A stretch of DNA of 27,027 nucleotides from an uncultured bacterium (GTDB taxonomy: Bacteria; Cyanobacteriota; Vampirovibrionia; Gastranaerophilales; Gastranaerophilaceae), in NCBI GenBank assembly GCA_900553205.1, contig USCK01000007.1, positions 1 to 27,027 of the forward strand, read 5' to 3'. This document shows, one piece after another, positions 22,079 to 27,027 of the stretch. The number at the start of each line of letters is the position of its first letter. The first letter of the stretch is position 1. A model generated the notes under the pieces. It saw only the letters and a program-made list of their open reading frames with translations, was not told the DNA's origin and ran no database searches. The position numbers and the translations under genes are program-made.

Positions 22079-22870
22079 CTAATCCAAAGTTTCGCTATCT
22101 TTTATCAAGTTATACATAAGAGAATATGCTTTTTTTAACTTTCTTGACACCATCATTTCGTTCATATTAAGTTTTTCTGCGATAGTTTTTTGTTTCATAT
22201 CCTCGTAGTAAAATAATCTGATTATTTGTTTTAAATCATCAGGTAATTTTTCAATGACATCATCAAGCTCAATCTTCATATCATATCGCTCTAAGAACTC
22301 ATCATAATCACAAGATGGTGTCAAATCACCTATTGAAGCATTATTTTCGGAATTGCACACAACCTCATCAAGAGATACAATTTTGCGTCTTCTATCAACA
22401 TCTACTGCTGTTTTAACCTTTTGAACAGGGATATCAAGAGCCTGTGCAACTTTTTCATCAGTCAGTTTTTCAAGTTCTTTGTCTGATAAGGTTTTTGAAA
22501 AATTCTTGATACGCAAAGCCAATTCCAAAACCTCTCTAGGCACTTTTATCATTGCAACTTTATCTCTCATATAATGTTGCATTTCACCAACAATTTTATA
22601 ACCTGCATATATTCTGAATTTAGGATTCTTTTCTGGTGAATATTTTTCTATCGCTTTAACAAGACCGATAGAGCCAGCTTGCACCAAATCCTCAACAGGA
22701 TCCTCTGCTCGTCGAGCAATAGAATGTGCAATTTTTTTTATAATTGGCATCATAGCAACAACTATCAAGTTCTCTAATCTTTTTTTTTGAACTCTCTTTG
22801 TAGTTTCTCTATATGCAACTAACCATTCTTGAATTTTTGCGTAAATTGAATCTTCTGTTTGTGTATTCAT
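22079..22870 (-). CDS. RNA polymerase sigma factor, group 3 (SigF/SigB/FliA-like)
   Basis: The 263-residue protein has sigma regions 2, 3 and 4. Region 2 (about 31-103) has EDLVQAGSIGLVKAIEKY and the -10 reading part FRIYAGYKIVGEMQHYMRD. Region 3 (112-170) ends in VSLDEVV, and region 4 (200-255) has ELDDVIEKLPDD and a helix-turn-helix (KTIAEKLNMNEMMVSRKLKK). Region 1.1 is absent. This is the build of alternative sigma factors of the sigma28/sigmaB type. In cyanobacteria the SigF member drives type IV pilus and motility genes. The one-base coupling to a prepilin peptidase fits that role, but the assignment to SigF rather than to FliA is inference. Only 24 bases separate its start from the divergent nudF. 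Confidence 0.9.
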   Translation of the reverse strand: MNTQTEDSIYAKIQEWLVAYRETTKRVQKKRLENLIVVAMMPIIKKIAHSIARRAEDPVEDLVQAGSIGLVKAIEKYSPEKNPKFRIYAGYKIVGEMQHYMRDKVAMIKVPREVLELALRIKNFSKTLSDKELEKLTDEKVAQALDIPVQKVKTAVDVDRRRKIVSLDEVVCNSENNASIGDLTPSCDYDEFLERYDMKIELDDVIEKLPDDLKQIIRLFYYEDMKQKTIAEKLNMNEMMVSRKLKKAYSLMYNLIKDSETLD

Positions 22871-22894
22871 ATAATTCTATGTTATCATAAAGGT

Positions 22895-23431
22895 ATGAAT
22901 TTTACAGAGAAAACTTTAACATCAGAATATGTATTTAAGGGCAAAGTTATTAATGTCAGACGTGATGATATTGAGGTATCAAACGGTCATAAATCAATGA
23001 GAGAAGTAGTAGAGCACTCAGGTGGCGTTACTATGTTGGCAGTAAAAGATAATGGCAATATTTTGTTTGTAAGACAGTTCAGATACCCTATCAAATCAGT
23101 ATCATTAGAACTTCCTGCAGGCAAACTTGAGCCAAATGAAGACCCTGATTTTGCAGCAAAAAGAGAACTTGAAGAAGAAACAGGATATATTTCAGATAAC
23201 TGGGTTAATCTGGGGTACATTTATACTTCTGTCGGCTTCTGTGATGAAAAATTGAATCTTTATCTTGCTAGAGATTTAAGATTCAAAAAAGAAAATCCTG
23301 ATGAGGACGAGATTATTGAATGTGAAGAATATTCTCTTGAACAAGCTCTTGAAATGATTGATAACGGAACTATCAACGATGCTAAAACTATATGTGCAAT
23401 ATTAAGAGCAAGAAAGTATTTAGGACTATGA
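22895..23431 (+). CDS. nudF: ADP-ribose pyrophosphatase (Nudix hydrolase)
   Basis: The ATG at 22895 is preferred; the frame opens upstream with TTG only inside the divergent sigma gene. The 178-residue product has the ADP-ribose pyrophosphatase layout: VFKGKVINVRRDDIEVSNG, then VRQFRYPIKSVSLELPAGK, then the Nudix box at 76-98 (G-x5-E-x7-RELEEETGY), and GFCDEKLNLYLA after it. It hydrolyses ADP-ribose to AMP and ribose 5-phosphate. AAGG stands very close (1-2 bases) to the ATG, so initiation may be weak or leaderless. Its stop overlaps the next start (ATGA). Confidence 0.9.
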   Translation: MNFTEKTLTSEYVFKGKVINVRRDDIEVSNGHKSMREVVEHSGGVTMLAVKDNGNILFVRQFRYPIKSVSLELPAGKLEPNEDPDFAAKRELEEETGYISDNWVNLGYIYTSVGFCDEKLNLYLARDLRFKKENPDEDEIIECEEYSLEQALEMIDNGTINDAKTICAILRARKYLGL

Positions 23432-24228
23432 TAAAACTTGTTGCCACAGATATTGATGGAACTATTCTGGGAAAATCCGGAGAGTTTACTTTAGGAGTCA
23501 AAAACTGTATCAAAACACTACAGGAACAAGGTATCAAGGTTGTTATTATCACAGGGCGTATGTTTGCTGCAGCAAGACTTGTTGCAAAAAGAATTAATCT
23601 TACAACACCTGTTGTTGCATACCAAGGTGGAATGATAAAAGAAAGCGCTGACTCCAACAATATTTTGTACCAAGCGTGTATCCCGTTAGATGATGTACAC
23701 CAAATAATAGACTGGGCAAGAAAAAACAATATACATTTGAACCTGTATTCAAATGATGTTTTATATGTAGAAAACGATAACGACACAATTAAGCAATACG
23801 CAAAGCATCAAAACATACCATACAAGGTTGCTTCTTTTGATGATATAAAACTTGAAAATATTAACAAATTACTTGCTATAGACTATAACAATGCAGATTT
23901 GGTAACAGAATGGATAAAAGATAGGCAAAAAGCTATGCCACATCTATATATCGTAAAATCTACACCGTATTTTTGCGAGTTTTCAACTATTGAAGCTACA
24001 AAATCTTGTGCCGTAAACTTCTTAAAAAACTATTGGAATCTTAAAGATGATGAGGTCTTAACAATAGGCGACCAAGACAACGATATCGAGCTATTAAAAG
24101 CAGGTGGTATCAGTGTTGCTATGGGTAACGGGGCAGAAGGGGCAAAAGCTGTTGCTGATTATATTACCGACACTGTTGATAATGACGGATTTGTCAAAGC
24201 GATGAACAAATTTGTACTAGGGAGTTAA
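23428..24228 (+). CDS. HAD-superfamily phosphatase, Cof-type
   Basis: The start ATG 23428 overlaps the nudF stop in ATGA, so it is translationally coupled. AGGA lies about 5 bases upstream. The 266-residue product has HAD motif I ATDIDGT (D8, D10), motif II VVIITGR, a lysine region (EATKSCAV, K192) and motif III IGDQDNDIELL (D215, D217, D219), with a Cof-type C2 cap between. Members dephosphorylate sugar phosphates, FMN or pyridoxal phosphate. The substrate is not evident. Part of a four-gene operon with nudF, ispF and gloA. Confidence 0.9.
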   Translation: MIKLVATDIDGTILGKSGEFTLGVKNCIKTLQEQGIKVVIITGRMFAAARLVAKRINLTTPVVAYQGGMIKESADSNNILYQACIPLDDVHQIIDWARKNNIHLNLYSNDVLYVENDNDTIKQYAKHQNIPYKVASFDDIKLENINKLLAIDYNNADLVTEWIKDRQKAMPHLYIVKSTPYFCEFSTIEATKSCAVNFLKNYWNLKDDEVLTIGDQDNDIELLKAGGISVAMGNGAEGAKAVADYITDTVDNDGFVKAMNKFVLGS

Positions 24229-24229
24229 A

Positions 24230-24703
24230 ATGTTTAAAATTGGATTAGGATATGATATCCATAGATTAGTAGAAGATAGAGATTTGATTATTGGTGGTAT
24301 TAAAATACCTTACGAAAAAGGATTATTAGGACATTCTGATGCTGATGTATTGATACACGCAATAATTGATGCGTTGTTAGGTGCTGCAAATCTTGCAGAT
24401 ATAGGAACTCTTTTCCCTGATACTGACCCTAAATACAAAGATGCAAATAGCATTATGTTATTAAAAAATGTTATAGAACTTGTAAAAGAAAAAGGATATA
24501 AAATTAATAATATTGATAGCAATATTATTGCGCAAGCACCAAAGATGATGCCACATATCCCTGAAATGAAAACAACTTTGGCAAAAGCTATGGACATAGA
24601 TATTGAAAGTATTTCTATAAAAGCTAAAACAAAAGAAAAATTGGATTCTGTCGGAGAAAAACTTGCGATAGAAACAAATGCTGTTGTTTTATTAGAAAAA
24701 TAG
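24230..24703 (+). CDS. ispF: 2-C-methyl-D-erythritol 2,4-cyclodiphosphate synthase
   Basis: The 157-residue protein is a full-length IspF, trimeric enzyme of the MEP isoprenoid pathway, converting CDP-methylerythritol phosphate to the cyclic diphosphate with release of CMP. The metal ligands D9 and H11 (GYDIHRL) and H43 (LIHAIIDALLGA) are present, with GHSDADV (34-40), DIGTLFPD (57-64) and the C-terminal TTKEKL-like motif KTKEKLDSVGEKLAIE. GGAG lies inside the preceding gene's last codons, and one base separates the two genes. Confidence 0.97.
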   Translation: MFKIGLGYDIHRLVEDRDLIIGGIKIPYEKGLLGHSDADVLIHAIIDALLGAANLADIGTLFPDTDPKYKDANSIMLLKNVIELVKEKGYKINNIDSNIIAQAPKMMPHIPEMKTTLAKAMDIDIESISIKAKTKEKLDSVGEKLAIETNAVVLLEK

Positions 24704-24713
24704 GAGAAATAAC

Positions 24714-25097
24714 ATGAAATTTTTACATACAATGATAAGAGTAAAAGATATTGATGCGTCTTTAAAATTCTACACCGAACTTTTGAATATGAAAGTAGAA
24801 AAACAAAAGAGATTAGATGATTGCACATTATACTTTTTATCAGATGAAGAAGGTACTGCACAAATTGAACTAACATACAATGATGAGACACCTAAAAACG
24901 GTTATGAATTAGGCAAAGGTTTTGGGCATTTTGGTTTCGCAGTAAAATCACTGGACAAATTTACAGAAAAACTTCATTCATTAGGTTACGAATATCTTTA
25001 TGAACCATTTGACTTGAACGGCAAAGGGTCAAAAATTGCGTTCGTTAAAGACCCTGACGGATACGAAGTTGAACTTATTGAAAAAGTAAATTGGTAA
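24714..25097 (+). CDS. gloA: Lactoylglutathione lyase / glyoxalase I family
   Basis: The 127-residue protein matches GloA in length. The four metal ligands H5 (FLHTMIRV), E52 (QIELTYN), H72 (GFGHFGFAV) and E120 (GYEVELIE) are present. The family's RVKDIDASLKFYTELL and FVKDPDGYEVELIE segments are intact. It converts the hemithioacetal of methylglyoxal and glutathione (or another thiol) to the lactoyl thioester. The spacing pattern is that of the short Ni/Co-type enzymes. GGAG precedes the ATG, ten bases after ispF, so it ends the operon. Confidence 0.93.
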   Translation: MKFLHTMIRVKDIDASLKFYTELLNMKVEKQKRLDDCTLYFLSDEEGTAQIELTYNDETPKNGYELGKGFGHFGFAVKSLDKFTEKLHSLGYEYLYEPFDLNGKGSKIAFVKDPDGYEVELIEKVNW

Positions 25098-25115
25098 TGC
25101 TACGCATGTAGATAA

Positions 25116-25246
25116 GTTACTAAGTAATTAGGTTAATAAGTTAATAAGAGTTTTATTTATAAATTGCGAACAATAAATAGTCATTACATTCTCTCGTAAT
25201 TATTAAAGAATTTCTTAATAACTTAATAACTTATTTACTTATTCAC
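25116..25246. repeat. Long imperfect inverted repeat between gloA and prfB
   Basis: A 35-base left arm (25116-25150) is mirrored by a right arm (25212-25246) with about seven mismatches around a 61-base loop. Each arm is built of tandem 9-base units, GTTAATAAG twice on the left and their near-mirror images on the right. It fills the 150-base gap between two convergent genes and ends 1 base before the prfB stop codon. It could be a weak bidirectional terminator or a small inverted-repeat element. Confidence 0.5.
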
Positions 25247-25247
25247 T

Positions 25248-26316
25248 TCACTTTCCAAATTTCAAATAAGACTCGATAAATCCGTCAATATCACCGTCCA
25301 TAACGGCATCAACATTTCCGACCTCGTAACCTGTTCGGTGATCTTTAACCATTTTGTATGGGTGAAAAACATAAGAACGAATTTGTGAACCAAAATTGAT
25401 ATCAAAAGCTTCACCTTTTAACTCTGCAAGTTTTTTCTCATGTTCTTCTTGCTTTATAGCAAGAAGTTTTGACACCAATATTTCCATCGCTATTGCTCTA
25501 TTTTGGAGTTGCGAACGTTCTTGTTGAGATTTTACAACAATACCTGTTGGCTTGTGATAAATTCGGACTGCAGTTTCTACCTTATTAACATTTTGTCCAC
25601 CTGCACCACCTGAACGCATTGTTTCAATTTCGATATCATCAGGAGGTATGATAATTGTTTTTTCAATATCTTTTATTATTGGTGAAACTTCACATGATGC
25701 AAAGCTTGTTTGACGTTTTCCATTTGCATTAAAAGGTGAAATCCTAACCAATCTGTGTACACCCTTTTCTGCTTTTGCATATCCATAAGCATATTTACCT
25801 GAAATTTTTATTGTCGCAGATTTTATTCCAGCTTCTTCTCCGTCAGACTTATCTAAAAGTTCTACATGCCAGCCCTTTTTCTCTGCCCATCTTGTGTACA
25901 TTCTAAGCAACATACTCGCCCAATCTTGAGCATCTGTACCTCCAGCACCTGCATTAACAGTTAAGATAGCATCAGCTGAATCATATTCTCCACTAAGCAT
26001 TTTTTGAAAATCAAATTTATCAAGAGATTTTTCTAAATCCAAAAGTGAAGAATCAATTTCTGAAATCAACTCCTCATCACCTAATTCATAAGCCGTTTCA
26101 GCATCTTCAATAGTCGTATCCCACATAGATACCATATCTAAAGTCTGTTTGATTTCTTTTGATTCCTGTCCAAGTTCAGAAGCTAATTTTTGGTCTGCCC
26201 AAACCTCAGGGGATTGTAATTTTGTTTCTATTTCAGCCAAATTGGTCTTTAACTTATCTAAGTCAAAGACACTCCTTGTTTTTTAGAACTCTGTTTTTTA
26301 ATTCATTGATATCCAT
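25248..26316 (-). CDS. prfB: Peptide chain release factor 2, expressed by programmed +1 frameshift
   Basis: The main frame (25248-26264) encodes RF2, which reads UGA and UAA. It has the SPF anticodon-like motif (about 193-195) and the GGQ catalytic motif (about 239-241, SGGAGGQNVNK). The first 17 codons lie in another frame, starting at ATG 26316 (MDINELKNRVLKNKECL) and ending at an in-frame TGA (26263-26265). A +1 shift at CTT-TGA-C, with AAGGAG three bases upstream, joins the two parts into 355 residues. This is the known autoregulatory arrangement: scarce RF2 lets the ribosome shift. So the gene is complement(join(25248..26264,26266..26316)). No good ribosome site precedes the ATG. A TATAAT at 26328-26333 could be its -10. 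Confidence 0.96.
26263..26277 (-). promoter_or_regulatory. prfB programmed frameshift site
   Basis: Minus-strand reading AAGGAG-TGT-CTT-TGA-C. The internal Shine-Dalgarno is at 26272-26277, slippery CTT at 26266-26268 and TGA at 26263-26265. The three-base spacing equals that of E. coli prfB. Confidence 0.95.
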
Positions 26317-26343
26317 ACAGATATTCTATTATAAACACAAACC

Positions 26344-26535
26344 TTAGCCAAGAATATCAAGTTTATGTTTTTCCGGACGTTTTGGTTTTGGGTCAATTTC
26401 GCCAGCTTTGTATGAATCAGAGAAAGAAAGAGTATATTTAGCCTTTTGATTATCAATATTGTAACCACCAAGTTTTGTAGCTTTTTGAACTTGTAATGCT
26501 TGATTGTACAAAGAACCTGATAAATTGAAAGACAT
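26344..26535 (-). CDS. Small uncharacterised protein, 63 residues
   Basis: AGAGG six bases before the ATG and a promoter-like ATACTTTATATA element about 60 bases upstream support this gene. The product is polar, with no signal peptide or membrane segment. It begins MSFNLSGSLYNQALQVQKAT and ends in a Pro/Lys-rich stretch, DPKPKRPEKHKLDILG. The end KLDILG resembles the KLDFIA end of the divergent small protein at 26730. Unknown function. It lies 27 bases upstream of prfB on the same strand and may be co-transcribed with it. Confidence 0.65.
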   Translation of the reverse strand: MSFNLSGSLYNQALQVQKATKLGGYNIDNQKAKYTLSFSDSYKAGEIDPKPKRPEKHKLDILG

Positions 26536-26577
26536 GTAAACCTCTTCTTTTTAAACTTACTTACTCAACGAATTTAA

Positions 26578-26605
26578 ACTTAACTCTTACTTATATATAA
26601 AGTAT
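26578..26605 (-). promoter_or_regulatory. Shared promoter element, minus copy
   Basis: Reading on the minus strand, ATACTTTATATA (26594-26605) is followed after 7 bases by GAGTTAAGT (26578-26586). The divergent copy at 26682 has the same two blocks 6 bases apart, so the intergenic region is a near mirror image. Confidence 0.55.
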
Positions 26606-26681
26606 ATACTCATGCAAGAATTTCAAAGTTTTAGAAAACTGTAATATTTCTTTACACAAAAGGCAATTTTTAAGAATTAGA

Positions 26682-26708
26682 ATACTTTATATAAATATAG
26701 AGTTAAGT
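26682..26708 (+). promoter_or_regulatory. Shared promoter element, plus copy
   Basis: ATACTTTATATA (26682-26693), six bases, then GAGTTAAGT (26700-26708), 36 bases upstream of ATG 26730 counted from the first block. CAATTTTT begins 18 bases before it, as at 12968-12997. Confidence 0.55.
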
Positions 26709-26729
26709 ATTTTATAGGGATAATTTATA

Positions 26730-26960
26730 ATGGTATCAGGTGCAGATAATATTAATTTCTTTACATTCAGAGGTAAACCTCCAATTCAACCAGTAAAAAC
26801 AGGTTTTGCAACACCTACTCGTGAGGTTGAAAAAACAGGTGTTAACTATGCAAAATATGATGGCAAAGCTCAACCAAACTTTGCACAGTTTGATACATAT
26901 CAGTCACCTACAGTAAAAGGTGACGGTATTCATGCAGAAAAGTTAGACTTTATTGCATAA
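26730..26960 (+). CDS. Small uncharacterised protein, 76 residues
   Basis: AGGGAT about 9 bases upstream and the shared ATACTTTATATA element support this gene. The product is rich in Asn, Pro, Gly, Thr and Lys, with no signal peptide, membrane segment or long helix, so it is probably flexible or a small beta protein. It starts MVSGADNINFFTFRGKPPIQ and ends GDGIHAEKLDFIA; the last residues resemble the end of the divergent 63-residue protein. I do not recognise it. Confidence 0.65.
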   Translation: MVSGADNINFFTFRGKPPIQPVKTGFATPTREVEKTGVNYAKYDGKAQPNFAQFDTYQSPTVKGDGIHAEKLDFIA

Positions 26961-27007
26961 AAAGAATTTTAGGATCTGAAAATTAGGTAAGTGAAGTTTA
27001 AAACGGG

Positions 27008-27027
27008 CGATTATCTTTTGATAATCG
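27008..27027 (+). terminator. Hairpin at the right edge, probable terminator
   Basis: CGATTATC-TTTT-GATAATCG is a perfect 8-base-pair stem with a T4 loop ending exactly at the window edge, 48 bases after the 76-residue gene. Preceding GGG suggests a longer stem continuing outside. Any T tract cannot be seen. Confidence 0.5.

Noticed and set aside
24310..24891. 193-residue open frame antisense to ispF and gloA
   Set aside because: It covers two conserved genes, has no ribosome site and an improbable composition.
1..27027. CRISPR arrays, insertion sequences, phage genes, rRNA
   Set aside because: No regularly spaced repeats, transposase or integrase motifs, phage proteins or rRNA segments were seen on either strand.

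Overview
The window is low in G+C (about 30% by eye), gene-dense, and carries genes on both strands. It probably comes from a host-associated member of the non-photosynthetic Cyanobacteriota (Vampirovibrionia/'Melainabacteria', e.g. Gastranaerophilales). This is inference. It rests on the low G+C, an MCE/MlaD-type envelope protein (two-membrane cell), IspF of the MEP pathway, a SigF-like sigma factor next to a prepilin peptidase, a HydE hydrogenase maturase, a flagellin, and many lineage-restricted proteins. No rRNA or marker gene here settles the taxonomy.

Left part (1-8 kb): a truncated ZIP metal transporter; a sugar O-acetyltransferase with a PPP-type phosphatase; a large EF-hand/coiled-coil/lytic-transglycosylase protein; an unknown coiled-coil plus Y-x-G-repeat protein; a kinase-like protein; and an SGNH esterase/EamA transporter pair. 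Middle part (8-17 kb): a cupin, HydE, a calpain-like protease, a lone flagellin with a long leader, a 51-residue basic protein not previously listed, an orphan protein, tRNA-Ser(GCU), an ADP-ribosyltransferase-like protein with a GNAT-like C-terminus, small EF-hand and membrane proteins, an acyltransferase, and a C-H-D cysteine-hydrolase-like protein. Right part (17-27 kb): a solo MCE protein, a frameshifted alkD, nudC, a metal-resistance cassette (exported metallothionein-like protein, DmeF-like exporter, CsoR-family repressor, candidate operator), a prepilin peptidase/sigma factor operon, a housekeeping operon nudF-HAD-ispF-gloA, prfB with its programmed +1 frameshift, and two divergent orphan small genes with mirrored promoters.

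The main theme is a set of proteins with enzyme folds typical of host-targeting effectors (kinase-like, calpain-like, ADP-ribosyltransferase-like, C-H-D hydrolase-like, EF-hand proteins). None has an N-terminal Sec signal, and they are scattered among housekeeping genes. Several orphan genes share the upstream element ATACTTTATATA, which suggests common control. The second theme is the metal cassette, in which storage/sequestration, export and sensing are encoded together.
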